Source of the DNA: Gammaproteobacteria bacterium
GTDB lineage: Bacteria > Pseudomonadota > Gammaproteobacteria > SZUA-229
Assembly: GCA_013138755.1 (NCBI GenBank)
Contig: WTCC01000285.1
Location: forward strand, 1-13,934
Direction: 5' to 3'
DNA length: 13,934 nucleotides
Shown here piece after piece: positions 1-8,803 of the stretch. The translations under genes and the position numbers were made by a program. The notes beneath the pieces are model-generated. The model was not told the DNA's origin. It did no database searches and saw only the letters and a program-made list of their open reading frames with translations. Within the stretch, counting starts at the first letter, position 1. Every line of letters starts with the position of its first letter.

Positions 1-2689
1 GATTAGGCCCTAATGAATCCATCGCACCCGATTTTATCAATGCCTCCATCACACGGCGATTCACTTTACGGGTATCACTGCGGCGACAGAAATCATACAG
101 GTCTACAAATTCACCGTTGGCTCCACGTTCTTTTATGATGCCATCAAGCGCCGCTTCACCGACGCCCTTCAATGCACCTAAGCCATACAGTACTGATTTT
201 TCATCTGGCACGCTGAATTGATTAATCGATTGATTGATGTTTGGTGGCAGCACTTTAACATTCTGTAGATGACAGTCTTCGATCAGACCTACTACTTTAT
301 CGGTATTATCCATGTCGGCCGATAATACTGCTGCCATAAATTCAGCAGGATAATGTGCTTTTAACCATGCAGTCTGATAAGACAGTAACGCGTAGGCTGC
401 AGAGTGGGATTTGTTAAAACCGTAACCGGCAAATTTCTCCATCAGATCGAAAATATGTTCCGCCAACTTGGCATCGACATCGCGAGCAACCGCGCCCTGC
501 ATAAACAATTCTCGCTGCTCAGCCATTACCTCAGCTTTTTTCTTACCCATCGCACGACGTAACATGTCTGCGCCACCCAGGGTATAGTTAGCTAACACCT
601 GCGCGATTTGCATCACCTGTTCCTGATACAAGATGACACCGTAGGTCGGTGTTAACACATGCTCTAGATCCGGATGGAAATAATCCGCTTCAGCACGACC
701 ATGCTTACGGTTAATAAAATCATCAACCATGCCAGACTGCAGCGGTCCAGGTCGAAACAGAGCAACCAGAGCGATGATATCTTCAAAACTATCTGGCTGA
801 AGACGGGTAATTAAATCTTTCATGCCACGTGATTCAAGCTGAAATACTGCCGTAGTATTAGCCGCTTGCAACAGATCGATGGTGGCTTTATCGTCTAGTG
901 GCAGATCCTCAATTTTTAATGGCTCTTCATCCGTACCAGCCCGGCGGCGATTAACATGCTTAACTGCCCAGTCAATAATCGTCAGGGTACGCAAGCCAAG
1001 GAAATCGAACTTCACCAGACCGACAGCCTCTACGTCATCCTTATCGAACTGGGTAACAATACTTTGCCCACCTTCCTCACAATAGAGCGGACTGAAGTCT
1101 GTCAGCACTGTCGGGGAGATGACTACACCACCGGCATGCTTACCGGCGTTTCTAGCTACACCTTCCAGCGACAGCGCCATATCAAGTATCGTCGCGACAT
1201 CATCGTCGGTCTCATAAGCTTTTTTCAGATCTTCTGATTCTTCGAGTGCTTTAGGCAGAGTCATACCCAGTTCAAACGGAATCATCTTTGCGAGACGATC
1301 AACAAAACCGTATGGCTGTCCCATCACGCGCCCGACGTCACGCACTACCGCTTTTGCAGCCATCGTTCCGTAAGTGATAATCTGGGAAACACTATCACGC
1401 CCGTATTTACGAGCCACGTAGTCGATGACCCGGTCACGGCCTTCCATGCAGAAATCGATATCAAAATCGGGCAATGAAACACGTTCCGGATTAAGAAAAC
1501 GTTCGAATAGCAGATCGAACTCTAGAGGATCTATGTCGGTTATTTTTAAGGCATAAGCAACCAGCGAACCGGCACCTGAGCCACGGCCAGGTCCAACTGG
1601 AATACCATTATCTTTTGACCAGTGAATGAAATCGGCAACGATCAAAAAGTACCCGGGGAACCCCATTTTAATGATGACGTCGAGCTCTATCTGCAGACGG
1701 TCATCATATTCCTTACGTTTCGCCGCATAGTCATCAGCCGTTTTATCCAGTAATACGGTCAGACGTTCTTCGAGCCCTTCGCGAGAAACCCGACTAAAAA
1801 AACCATCTTCCGTCTCGCCTTCAGGAATAGGAAATTGCGGCAGAAAACTCTCACCCAAACGAACGGTGAAGTTACAGCGTTTTGCTATCTCGACGGTATT
1901 GGCTAGTGCTTCAGGAATATCCGCAAACAGCGTTTGCATCTCTTCAGTGCTACGAAGATATTGTTGCTCACTATAATTTTTTGGACGTCGAGGATCATCC
2001 AGAGTGCGCCCATCGTGTATGCAAACTCGAGCTTCATGCGCTTCAAATTCATCACTTTTCAAGAATCGAACATCGTTAGTTGCCACGACTGGCACATCAA
2101 GCTCTATGGCCAGGTCAACCGCATCTGTAATGTAAGCTTCTTCATTCTCACGCTCTGTACGCTGCAGCTCGATATAGAATCGATCTTGAAAACAAGTTTT
2201 CCAGGCACTTAAACGTTGCTTTGCCAACGTTGCCTGCCCAGCAAGCAGCGCACGGCCGATGTCACCATTACGCCCTCCTGACAAGGCAATAATACCTTCA
2301 GCATGCTGCTCTATCCATTCGACCTGCATGATTGGTACACCGCGGTGTTGACCTTCTAGGTAACTTTTAGATATGAGCTCAGAAAGGTTGAGATAACCCT
2401 GTTTATTCTGCGCCAACAAGACCATCTGAAAAGGTGCATCCTGATCACCACCATGTCGAACCAGAGCATCGACACCGATGACAGGTTTAATTCCCGACGC
2501 AAGCGCCGCACGGGTAAACTTGACCATGGCGAACAGATTGCTCTGATCTGTCAGCGCCACCGCTGGCACATTATCGTCAGCGAGAGCCTTCATGAGGGGT
2601 TTTACACGCACCACGCCATCAACCAGCGAGTATTCAGTATGTACCCTAAGGTGGATAAAACCCGGTTGATTTGTTACGTCGGATGCCAC
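1..2689 (-). CDS. dnaE: DNA polymerase III alpha subunit, 3' end off the window
   Basis: This is the catalytic subunit of the replicative polymerase and extends DNA in the holoenzyme. About 896 residues are visible; the family is usually near 1160, so the C-terminal part (OB fold, tau and clamp contacts) lies beyond the left edge. The N-terminal PHP domain begins [15 protein letters not shown], like E. coli DnaE. The family C polymerase motif PDFDIDF (residues 407-413) supplies metal-binding D408 and D410, and [12 protein letters not shown] supplies the third aspartate, D562; [10 protein letters not shown] lies before the first motif. The start is the GTG at 2687-2689: an in-frame TGA lies upstream, no earlier plausible start is seen, and AGAGG (2697-2701) sits 7 nt before it. 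It is the last gene seen of a minus-strand rnhB, repeat-protein, dnaE series, 132 bp after the middle gene. No frameshift or lost catalytic residue was seen. Confidence 0.97.
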   Translation of the reverse strand, partial: MASDVTNQPGFIHLRVHTEYSLVDGVVRVKPLMKALADDNVPAVALTDQSNLFAMVKFTRAALASGIKPVIGVDALVRHGGDQDAPFQMVLLAQNKQGYLNLSELISKSYLEGQHRGVPIMQVEWIEQHAEGIIALSGGRNGDIGRALLAGQATLAKQRLSAWKTCFQDRFYIELQRTERENEEAYITDAVDLAIELDVPVVATNDVRFLKSDEFEAHEARVCIHDGRTLDDPRRPKNYSEQQYLRSTEEMQTLFADIPEALANTVEIAKRCNFTVRLGESFLPQFPIPEGETEDGFFSRVSREGLEERLTVLLDKTADDYAAKRKEYDDRLQIELDVIIKMGFPGYFLIVADFIHWSKDNGIPVGPGRGSGAGSLVAYALKITDIDPLEFDLLFERFLNPERVSLPDFDIDFCMEGRDRVIDYVARKYGRDSVSQIITYGTMAAKAVVRDVGRVMGQPYGFVDRLAKMIPFELGMTLPKALEESEDLKKAYETDDDVATILDMALSLEGVARNAGKHAGGVVISPTVLTDFSPLYCEEGGQSIVTQFDKDDVEAVGLVKFDFLGLRTLTIIDWAVKHVNRRRAGTDEEPLKIEDLPLDDKATIDLLQAANTTAVFQLESRGMKDLITRLQPDSFEDIIALVALFRPGPLQSGMVDDFINRKHGRAEADYFHPDLEHVLTPTYGVILYQEQVMQIAQVLANYTLGGADMLRRAMGKKKAEVMAEQRELFMQGAVARDVDAKLAEHIFDLMEKFAGYGFNKSHSAAYALLSYQTAWLKAHYPAEFMAAVLSADMDNTDKVVGLIEDCHLQNVKVLPPNINQSINQFSVPDEKSVLYGLGALKGVGEAALDGIIKERGANGEFVDLYDFCRRSDTRKVNRRVMEALIKSGAMDSLGPN

Positions 2690-2717
2690 TAAAAAACCTC
2701 TGCTCGAATGAGGTTCA

Positions 2718-2726
2718 AGTGTACCA
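2718..2726 (-). promoter_or_regulatory. Possible extended -10 promoter for dnaE
   Basis: On the minus strand TGG precedes TACACT, an extended -10 arrangement 4/6 to the TATAAT consensus, about 30 nt before the dnaE GTG. No good -35 is visible at the expected distance. The gap from 2690 to 2821 holds nothing else recognisable and no clear terminator. dnaE may have its own weak promoter here or may rely on readthrough from the rnhB side. Confidence 0.28.
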
Positions 2727-2821
2727 AATCAGCGAGGGGGCAACAGCAAATAATGGGGCTGATCGAGGAAATTTATCAAAAAATTAGTCGATAAGAGTAC
2801 ATTCAATTTTGACTGAGATTA

Positions 2822-3760
2822 CTACTCATCGAAATCCCATTTACCATCATCAGATTTACAGAATGCGCGTTCTGACTCGTGTAATAACCTGTCATCGTTA
2901 TACGATTTAAATTTTAATTCCCTGCATTCAATCTCTGCATACTCACCTTCTTTGTAGCTGTTCGTCAGGACTACAGTGCCGTTATTACCAGACTCCGTAT
3001 TATTCCAGCTATCCTCATCACCGACAGAGCCTTCATCCAATAATTCCAATGTCTCTTGTTTAATCAATTCAAAGTCCTTCTCGGTAAATGCCTTTGCCTC
3101 TTCAGCAGACATTCCCGAAAGGCCTCGACCGGCATCAGCTATCAGCGCAAAAGGTGCTAAAAGAATACCAGAGAATATTCCGGTAACTGCTCCCTGACTC
3201 GCTTCCTTGCCGGCAACACGTGCTTTATCGATAAGAATATCTGCTCTGTCCATCAGTGGTGGAATCGATTCTCTGGTGGTTTCAACTTCTATCAGTATCG
3301 CAGGTATCTGTTCAGAAACACCAACAACAGCCCCAGATGCTTTATCAGCAGTCGCCAACATCGCTGGTAATTCACCGCGTATAGCTTCTGACTCCTTGAG
3401 CACAGCCGGTATCTGTTTCCGAGTTTGTTCTACCTCTTTGAGAATTGGTGGAATCATCTTTCGCGTCTGCTCTACTTCTTTCAGGATAGGGGGTATGGTT
3501 TTACGGATCCCTTCAACTTCGACAAGAATGTCCGGAATCAAAGCCGTGATCTCTGCGACTTCATCCAGGATAGGCTCTATCTTATCTGTGGTGGAATCGA
3601 TTCGAACCAATATATCAGGAATCTGCTTACTGATAATCGATGCTTCATAGGTGAAATATACGATAGACCCTGCTAACGCAAACAGTGATAACGACATCAG
3701 ATAAGAAGCAATTAATCTAGCATTGTCTTTAGTCGCATTATTGTTAGAAATATCATTCAT
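2822..3760 (-). CDS. Membrane-anchored protein with 14-residue repeats, function unknown
   Basis: I do not recognise this 312-residue protein as a characterised family. Its N-terminus is short and polar with K11 and R14, followed by one hydrophobic helix (about residues 17-38). Nine units beginning IP or similar then start at residues 47, 61, 75, 89, 103, 117, 131, 152 and 166: a strict 14-residue period with one 21-residue unit. Two neighbouring units both read IPPILKEVEQTRK. A glycine/alanine-rich hydrophobic stretch follows (about 189-216), then an acidic region and a small C-terminal domain with C279 and C301. The charge pattern suggests a cytoplasmic N-terminus and periplasmic remainder. 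The ATG at 3758-3760 is preferred because it begins a normal membrane-anchor N-terminus 13 bp after the rnhB stop; an upstream ATG at 3808 would overlap rnhB. The placement suggests co-transcription with rnhB and perhaps dnaE, but shows no role in replication. Confidence 0.85.
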   Translation of the reverse strand: MNDISNNNATKDNARLIASYLMSLSLFALAGSIVYFTYEASIISKQIPDILVRIDSTTDKIEPILDEVAEITALIPDILVEVEGIRKTIPPILKEVEQTRKMIPPILKEVEQTRKQIPAVLKESEAIRGELPAMLATADKASGAVVGVSEQIPAILIEVETTRESIPPLMDRADILIDKARVAGKEASQGAVTGIFSGILLAPFALIADAGRGLSGMSAEEAKAFTEKDFELIKQETLELLDEGSVGDEDSWNNTESGNNGTVVLTNSYKEGEYAEIECRELKFKSYNDDRLLHESERAFCKSDDGKWDFDE

Positions 3761-3773
3761 TGTGTGTTGTCCA

Positions 3774-4382
3774 TCATCTGTTGAGCAAGGCTTCACGAAC
3801 CGGCGCATAACTTCGGCGATGTTCCGGGCAAGGCCCGATGTCGCTTAATATCGCTCGATGCACTTTAGTTGGATAACCTTTATGCTTATCAAATCCATAT
3901 TCAGGATACCGTTTATGCAACTCTAGCATCTGCGCATCCCTCTCAACCTTCGCCAGTATGGATGCAGCACTTATTTCTGCGACACGAGAATCTCCTTTGA
4001 TAATCGCGGTAGTCATGCAAAAACAGTCCGGCAATATTTTATTACCATCCACAAATACATGATCAGGTGATACATGTAAATTTTCGGCTGCTGTCTTCAT
4101 GGCAAATAATGATGCCTGTAAGATATTCATTTCGTCAATCTGCTGTGGTGAAACGCTAATCACCGACCACGATAACGCCTTTTCTTTTATTTCGACTTCT
4201 AACAGTTGTCGTTTTTTTTCCGTCAATTTTTTTGAATCATCCAGACCATGAATAGGGGTATTCGGATCCAATATCACCGCTGCCGCCACCACATTCCCGG
4301 CCAGAGGACCACGCCCTGCTTCATCGGTACCCGCCAGTAAACCCTTGATAACTGGCAATTCATCCTGCAATGTTATTTTCAT
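3774..4382 (-). CDS. rnhB: Ribonuclease HII
   Basis: RNase HII cuts RNA in RNA-DNA hybrids and nicks at single ribonucleotides misincorporated in DNA, starting ribonucleotide excision repair in the cytoplasm. The 202-residue length matches the E. coli enzyme (198). Catalytic positions are visible: D20 and E21 in [13 protein letters not shown]112 in VFVDGNK and D131 in IKGDSRV. The typical [26 protein letters not shown] and HRRSYAPV segments are present. The ATG at 4380-4382 gives the normal N-terminus, though no strong ribosome-binding site precedes it. It is the first gene of the minus-strand series and ends 13 bp before the repeat protein. It is divergent from lpxB, whereas in E. coli lpxB precedes rnhB in the same direction. 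Confidence 0.97.
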   Translation of the reverse strand: MKITLQDELPVIKGLLAGTDEAGRGPLAGNVVAAAVILDPNTPIHGLDDSKKLTEKKRQLLEVEIKEKALSWSVISVSPQQIDEMNILQASLFAMKTAAENLHVSPDHVFVDGNKILPDCFCMTTAIIKGDSRVAEISAASILAKVERDAQMLELHKRYPEYGFDKHKGYPTKVHRAILSDIGPCPEHRRSYAPVREALLNR

Positions 4383-4411
4383 TACTGTATTATTCTTTTT
4401 TAATTATTGGC

Positions 4412-4427
4412 GTAGCTAAATAGCTAC
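4412..4427. repeat. Short perfect inverted repeat in the rnhB-lpxB gap
   Basis: GTAGCTA (4412-4418) and TAGCTAC (4421-4427) form seven matched pairs around a two-base centre. It lies in what would be the rnhB leader. It could be an operator or a weak hairpin in the 5' leader; there is no T-tract, so it is not a terminator. The function is unknown. Confidence 0.4.
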
Positions 4428-4436
4428 TCCTTATCG

Positions 4437-4467
4437 CATAGCCCATAATAAAAAACATAGCCCATAA
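4437..4467. repeat. Two direct copies of a 12-bp sequence
   Basis: CATAGCCCATAA occurs at 4437-4448 and again at 4456-4467, a 19-bp period, in the 104-bp gap between divergent rnhB and lpxB. The copies overlap the -10 element and spacer of the candidate rnhB promoter. Spacing close to two helical turns would put both copies on a similar face of the DNA, so a regulator site is possible. A chance local duplication is equally possible. Confidence 0.55.
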
Positions 4468-4473
4468 AAGCAA
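4445..4473 (-). promoter_or_regulatory. Candidate sigma-70 promoter for rnhB
   Basis: Reading the minus strand, TTGCTT (4468-4473; 3/6) is followed after 17 bases by TATTAT (4445-4450; 5/6 to TATAAT). It points toward rnhB, whose ATG lies about 65 nt downstream. No comparably good promoter was found for lpxB on the plus strand. Confidence 0.4.
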
Positions 4474-4486
4474 AGCATCTATTCAA

Positions 4487-5653
4487 GTGTCCCAAGAGAA
4501 ATCAGAAACCACAGCAAAAAGTGTTGTTATCGTCGCCGGCGAAGCTTCAGGTGATGCGCACGCGGCCCGACTTGTAAATGAGCTAAAGAAGCTCGACGAT
4601 TCGATTTCTTTCCGCGGCATGGGGGGCGACAACCTTCGTAAAGCCAATGTTGACGTATTTATCGACATGGCAGAGCTCGCTGTCGTTGGCATCGTCGAAG
4701 TACTGCTCAAGTACAACATGATAAAAGGCGAATTAAATAAATTAAAACAGAACATCACCGACAACCCACCTGACTTATTAATACTGGTGGATTATCAGGA
4801 ATTTAATCAGCGATTAGCTGCATACGCAAAAAGCATCGGTATTAAAGTATTGTTTTATATCGGCCCTCAAGTATGGGCATGGCGACCGAAACGTGTCTAC
4901 AAAATGGGAAAAATCGTAGATCACATGGCAGTCATTTTACCATTCGAAAAAAAGCTATATGAAGACGCCGACGTACCTGTCACCTTTACTGGTCACCCTC
5001 TTACCAATGAAGTCTTAATTGACAAAACAAAACAACAAGCTCGAACACAGCTAAATATTGACGAAAAAACAACCTTAGGATTATTTCCTGGCAGTCGCAG
5101 CGGCGAGATAAAACGTGTTCTACCCATACTGCTTGAAACAGCAAAACTTATTAAAAAGGACAAGCCAGATATTCAGTTTTTACTCCCCGTGGCAAACACA
5201 GTTAAGGATGAAGACCTTGCTCCTTTCGACCATGCCATCAACGAACTATCGGTAATAACGACCAAAGAATCATTTCATGATGTCATTCAAGCTTGTGATG
5301 TTATTCTTACTGCTTCAGGAACAGCAACACTTGAAATTGGCCTACTCGAAGTTCCTATGGTCATCGTATACAAGATTGCCGCCTTAAGTCATTTTATCCT
5401 GAAGTTTCTTGTCAGCATCAAACACCTTGGGCTGGTTAACATTATTCCTGGCAAGGAAATTGTTCGAGAATTTATCCAACAAAACGCCAAACCCGAAGAC
5501 ATAAAAAAAGAAGCACTGAAACTTCTAAATGACAAAACATACTACGATTCTATGCAACATGAACTATCCTTAATTCGACAACAGTTAGGTGATGGCGACG
5601 GTTCTAAAAATGTAGCGAAGCTTGCCTATAAGATGATAAACGGCAATATTTAA
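4487..5653 (+). CDS. lpxB: Lipid-A-disaccharide synthase
   Basis: LpxB is the GT19 glycosyltransferase that joins UDP-2,3-diacylglucosamine and lipid X into the tetraacyl disaccharide of lipid A at the inner face of the inner membrane. The 388-residue length fits the family (E. coli 382). Hallmarks are VAGEASGDAHAARL near the N-terminus, LAVVGIVEVL, the conserved aspartate D102 (equivalent to E. coli D98) in LVDYQEFN, IGPQVWAWRPKRV, the FPGSRSGEI loop with its essential arginine, and ASGTATLE. The hydrophobic patch LSHFILKFLV fits membrane association. The start is the GTG at 4487: the next in-frame methionine would remove the nucleotide-fold glycine motif. No strong ribosome-binding site is visible. 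mlaA begins a few bases after the stop, so the two are probably one transcript. Confidence 0.96.
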   Translation: MSQEKSETTAKSVVIVAGEASGDAHAARLVNELKKLDDSISFRGMGGDNLRKANVDVFIDMAELAVVGIVEVLLKYNMIKGELNKLKQNITDNPPDLLILVDYQEFNQRLAAYAKSIGIKVLFYIGPQVWAWRPKRVYKMGKIVDHMAVILPFEKKLYEDADVPVTFTGHPLTNEVLIDKTKQQARTQLNIDEKTTLGLFPGSRSGEIKRVLPILLETAKLIKKDKPDIQFLLPVANTVKDEDLAPFDHAINELSVITTKESFHDVIQACDVILTASGTATLEIGLLEVPMVIVYKIAALSHFILKFLVSIKHLGLVNIIPGKEIVREFIQQNAKPEDIKKEALKLLNDKTYYDSMQHELSLIRQQLGDGDGSKNVAKLAYKMINGNI

Positions 5654-5669
5654 TATCTTGACTTTTTTT

Positions 5670-6512
5670 GTGATAAAAACGACTAGAAAAATTTCATCCT
5701 ACTGCGTACTGCTCATTACTTTTTTAGTAAATAGCGGATGCACAACATTGGACGGGCCACCAAATCCTGACGACCCTTACGAGAGTTTCAACCGCAGTAT
5801 GTTTGCCTTCAATGAAGGAGCAGACAAATACGCTTTTAAACCTGTCGCTCAAGGCTACGACTATATAATGCCTAGCTTTGCTAGCAAAGGCGTCAGCAAC
5901 TTCTTCAACAACATCGATGACATCGTGGTGTTCTTCAATCAGCTACTCCAATTCAAACTCACAGAAGCTGTTGCAACATCGGCTCGATTTGTCTTCAATA
6001 CGACGTTTGGTGTCTTTGGTCTAATCGATTTTGCTTCAGACATGGATCTACCCAAACAAAATGAAGATTTCGGACAGACACTTGCAGTTTGGGGCGTCGG
6101 CAGTGGTCCGTATGTCGTCTTACCATTAATTGGACCCATGACGATACGTGATACTGCGGGGCTTGCGGTTGACTGGACATACTTTGACCCAATATTTAAA
6201 CGCCAAACACTACAACAGAGCCTGATTACCTTAACCATCAAATACGTCGACGTTCGAGCCGGATTACTTAAAGCGACTAAGATAATAGATGAAACCGCAC
6301 CTGATAAGTATTCCTTTATTCGAGATGCCTGGTTGCAGAGGCGTGAATTTTTAATCTATGACGGCAATCCACCCGATGACTTTGATGAGGATGAATTATT
6401 TGACGATGAAGGTCTATTTGAAGATGAAGGCATCATCAAAGATGATCTATTACGACAAAACAAAATGCAGAATCAACTGGAAATAATGACCGGGAGTGAC
6501 AAAAAACCTTAA
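5670..6512 (+). CDS. mlaA: MlaA (VacJ) family outer-membrane lipoprotein
   Basis: MlaA is the outer-membrane part of the Mla pathway, which withdraws misplaced phospholipids from the outer leaflet and passes them to MlaC. The conserved core is clear: DPYESFNRSMFAFN, SNFFNNIDD, FVFNTTFGVFGLID, FGQTLAVWGVGSGPYVVLPL and GPMTIRDTAG. The N-terminus is basic (KTTRK), then hydrophobic, then VNSGC; the lipidated cysteine would be residue 24. Asparagine at lipobox position -3 is unusual. I chose the GTG at 5670 for a compact signal peptide; a TTG at 5658 in the same frame, four bases after the lpxB stop, would add four residues. The C-terminus carries an extra acidic tail (about residues 236-259). The Mla transporter genes are not in the window. 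Confidence 0.95.
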   Translation: MIKTTRKISSYCVLLITFLVNSGCTTLDGPPNPDDPYESFNRSMFAFNEGADKYAFKPVAQGYDYIMPSFASKGVSNFFNNIDDIVVFFNQLLQFKLTEAVATSARFVFNTTFGVFGLIDFASDMDLPKQNEDFGQTLAVWGVGSGPYVVLPLIGPMTIRDTAGLAVDWTYFDPIFKRQTLQQSLITLTIKYVDVRAGLLKATKIIDETAPDKYSFIRDAWLQRREFLIYDGNPPDDFDEDELFDDEGLFEDEGIIKDDLLRQNKMQNQLEIMTGSDKKP

Positions 6513-6568
6513 GCATCGTCACTTTAAAAGAGCAACGGCAAGGAATTCACCTTACCGTTGTCCGATGC
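6513..6568. terminator. Hairpin between convergent mlaA and aqpZ, probable terminator
   Basis: CAACGGCAAGG (6533-6543) pairs with CCTTACCGTTG (6550-6560) except for one mismatch, with loop AATTCA. An outer pair GCATCG (6513-6518) and CGATGC (6563-6568) brackets it, starting at the base after the mlaA stop. On the minus strand the inner stem is followed by CTCTTTT, a short U-tract that suits aqpZ termination. There is no T-run on the plus side, so it is less convincing for mlaA. Confidence 0.55.
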
Positions 6569-6592
6569 ATTAGAATCTAGCCAATTTAAATA

Positions 6593-7279
6593 TCAATCTT
6601 CACTGCCGATATAACGATAAATGACTGCACCGATCACCGCACCAACGATAGGCGCTAGCCAGAACAGCCATAACTGATCAACTGCCCAGTCTCCCTGAAA
6701 AAAAGCCACACCAGTACTACGAGCTGGATTTACCGATGTATTTGTTACCGGTATGCTGATCAGATGTATCAAGGTAAGACACAGACCGATTGCGATCGGA
6801 GCTAATCCATCAGGTGCTCGCTTATCTGTTGCACCTAAGATAACGATTAAGAACATCATCGTCATAACGATTTCAGTCACTAACGCAGCCACCATCGTGT
6901 AACCGCCTGGGGAATGCTCACCAAAACCGTTTGAAGCAAATCCGGCGCTCGCATCAAAACCGACCTGTCCACTGGCGATAAGATAAAGCACTGCGCCACC
7001 GATAAGACCACCGATAACTTGAGCGATAATATAAGGCGGTAACTCTTTTGCTTCAAAACGTCCACCAGCCCACAGGCCAATAGAGACAGCTGGATTAAGA
7101 TGACAACCTGATATGTGACCGATCGCGAATGCCATGGTCAATACCGTTAGACCAAACGCAAGCGATACCCCGAGTAAACCGATACCGACATCTGGGAACG
7201 CTGCCGCCAGAACAGCACTACCACAGCCACCAAGAACCAGCCAGAATGTCCCGAACATCTCTGCGACGTATTTTTTCAT
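6593..7279 (-). CDS. aqpZ: Aquaporin Z, water channel
   Basis: AqpZ is a tetrameric inner-membrane channel that lets water cross quickly without ions. The 228-residue product aligns almost end to end with E. coli AqpZ. Both half-helix NPA motifs are present: [21 protein letters not shown] (N62-P63-A64) and [10 protein letters not shown]. Water-type selectivity-filter residues appear to be kept: F42, the histidine of [10 protein letters not shown], and the threonine and arginine of NTSVNPARS, which argues against a glycerol facilitator. Six hydrophobic segments are evident. The start is the ATG at 7277-7279, with GAGGG (7287-7291) 7 nt upstream; an upstream in-frame start at 7333 adds a polar extension unlike the family. 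It is divergent from an MscS-type channel across 195 bp and convergent with mlaA. Confidence 0.97.
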   Translation of the reverse strand: MKKYVAEMFGTFWLVLGGCGSAVLAAAFPDVGIGLLGVSLAFGLTVLTMAFAIGHISGCHLNPAVSIGLWAGGRFEAKELPPYIIAQVIGGLIGGAVLYLIASGQVGFDASAGFASNGFGEHSPGGYTMVAALVTEIVMTMMFLIVILGATDKRAPDGLAPIAIGLCLTLIHLISIPVTNTSVNPARSTGVAFFQGDWAVDQLWLFWLAPIVGAVIGAVIYRYIGSED

Positions 7280-7395
7280 AATCAATCCCTCATTTTTATT
7301 ATCATTTATTGAATCGCCTGGCGCATCAGTCACCCACTAAAAAGCAACTCAACCAAACCTAACATATCTTTCTCATCAGTTACTATCTATGTGAC

Positions 7396-7424
7396 TTGGC
7401 GATTGACCAAAAAAGCATGATAAT
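7396..7424 (+). promoter_or_regulatory. Candidate promoter for the MscS-family gene
   Basis: TTGGCG (7396-7401; 4/6) and GATAAT (7419-7424; 5/6) are separated by 17 bases and point toward the ATG at 7475, about 50 nt downstream. An overlapping TTGACC (7403-7408) has no good -10 partner. I found no convincing promoter for aqpZ on the other strand of this shared 195-bp gap. Confidence 0.38.
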
Positions 7425-7474
7425 AGATATCAACTATTCAAAATGATAACCAACCGTTCCTGGAATACCACATT

Positions 7475-8770
7475 ATGGATCTGCTTAATAAGTTACTGCA
7501 AACTTTTGAAAACTGGTTCGACCGCTTCGCAACAATAGAAGGCGGCATTCAGATTCTAACGGTTATCGGATGTGGAACACTCGCTGCCATGACACATAAG
7601 AAATGGCAGCTATTTATCGCCAAACTTTTAGGTGACCTTGAAAAAAAGGACTTCATCCAGTTTCTTCTACGAGGCTCAAATCGCATAGCCTTCCCAATGA
7701 GCATGTTGTTATACATGATAACAACACGTTTTGTGATCGAACAATTCGGTATCAGTGTAGCAGTGCTTAATATATTTACGCCCCTACTCCTATCTATGGC
7801 CGCTATTACCTTTACCATCTTCGTATTACGCACGGGCTTTACACCAAGTCCTGCATTAAAAGCCTGGGAGAGTTTTATCAGCTTCACTGTCTGGTCACTG
7901 GTTGCACTGCATCTGATCGGCTGGTTACCCGACCTGATACAAGCTCTCGACGACCTCGCCATCAACTTTGGTGACTCACGACTTTCCCTCTTATCGATAC
8001 TGCAATTACTATTAGCTATCGTGTTCTTTTTTGTGATGGCAAGCTGGCTGACTCACTTAATCGAAAAACAGGCAACCCGGTCACCCTACATTAATCCCAG
8101 CATGCGGGTAATGGTAACCAAGATCAGTAAATTTTCACTCTATGGTCTCGCCATCCTGTTTGCTCTGAAGTCAGTTGGAATAGACCTTACCGCTTTCGCC
8201 GTCTTTTCTGGTGCCATCGGTGTCGGTATCGGTTTTGGTCTACAGAGGATATTCAGTAATTTTATCAGTGGTTTCATACTGCTCTTCGATCGCTCTATCC
8301 GACCTGGCGATGTGATCAGCATCGGCGATCGCTTCGGTTGGGTGCAGAGCTTACACGCTCGCTATGTTGTTGTTAAAGACCGCGACGGGGTCGAAACACT
8401 GATACCTAATGAGAATCTAATCACATCCGAAGTAACGAACTGGAGCTATACGGACCGTGCGATACGCACCAGAATTCCAGTACAGATCAGTTATAATGAT
8501 GATCCGGAATTCGCCATGGGCTTGCTGATTTCAGCCACAGATGACAAACCACGCATATTAAAAAAACCTGAGCCAGCAGCACGGCTTTTAGGTTTTGGCG
8601 ATAATGGTATCGATCTTGAACTACGCATCTGGATCAATGACCCGGAAGCAGGTATTGCCAATGTCGTATCAGATGTAAACCTGTCGATCTGGAAGAGTTT
8701 TAAGGAAAATAATATCAGCATACCGTTCCCGCAGCGTGACGTACGTATCGTTTCTGACGATAATAAATGA
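7475..8770 (+). CDS. MscS-family mechanosensitive ion channel
   Basis: Channels of this family open when membrane tension rises and release solutes during hypo-osmotic shock. The 431-residue protein has several hydrophobic segments (about 21-40, 73-92, 96-118, 134-154, 168-192, 217-236), more than the three of E. coli MscS, so it is a longer MscK/YnaI-like type. The pore helix follows at about 240-272, with a small-residue pattern (SGAIGVGIGFGLQRIFSNF) typical of TM3. The beta domain (FDRSIRPGDVISIG, GVETLIPNENLIT, VTNWSY) and the C-terminal alpha/beta domain ending NISIPFPQRDVRI are intact. The ATG at 7475 has a weak TGGAA upstream. It is divergent from aqpZ and convergent with the tfoX-like gene. 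The exact subfamily cannot be fixed by eye. Confidence 0.93.
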   Translation: MDLLNKLLQTFENWFDRFATIEGGIQILTVIGCGTLAAMTHKKWQLFIAKLLGDLEKKDFIQFLLRGSNRIAFPMSMLLYMITTRFVIEQFGISVAVLNIFTPLLLSMAAITFTIFVLRTGFTPSPALKAWESFISFTVWSLVALHLIGWLPDLIQALDDLAINFGDSRLSLLSILQLLLAIVFFFVMASWLTHLIEKQATRSPYINPSMRVMVTKISKFSLYGLAILFALKSVGIDLTAFAVFSGAIGVGIGFGLQRIFSNFISGFILLFDRSIRPGDVISIGDRFGWVQSLHARYVVVKDRDGVETLIPNENLITSEVTNWSYTDRAIRTRIPVQISYNDDPEFAMGLLISATDDKPRILKKPEPAARLLGFGDNGIDLELRIWINDPEAGIANVVSDVNLSIWKSFKENNISIPFPQRDVRIVSDDNK

Positions 8771-8803
8771 AACCTTAAGTTATAGGTTTGTATATAAATG
8801 TAA

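Noticed and set aside
879..2692. Several plus-strand open frames across the first 2.7 kb
   Set aside because: All are antisense to dnaE, whose protein reads without interruption and with all catalytic motifs.
3224..3622. Regular 42-bp periodicity that could suggest a CRISPR array or a minisatellite
   Set aside because: The units are contiguous without spacers, differ at DNA level and encode a conserved protein repeat, so this is coding structure.
3207..3650. A 147-residue open frame on the plus strand
   Set aside because: It is antisense to the 14-residue repeats of the real minus-strand gene; its repeated serine/isoleucine pattern is a shadow of those repeats.
7097..7110. Cysteine next to the first NPA motif of AqpZ (GCHLNPAV, where E. 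coli has GGHFNPAV)
   Set aside because: I recall the cysteine form from other bacterial aquaporins; the pore residues are intact, so it is ordinary variation.
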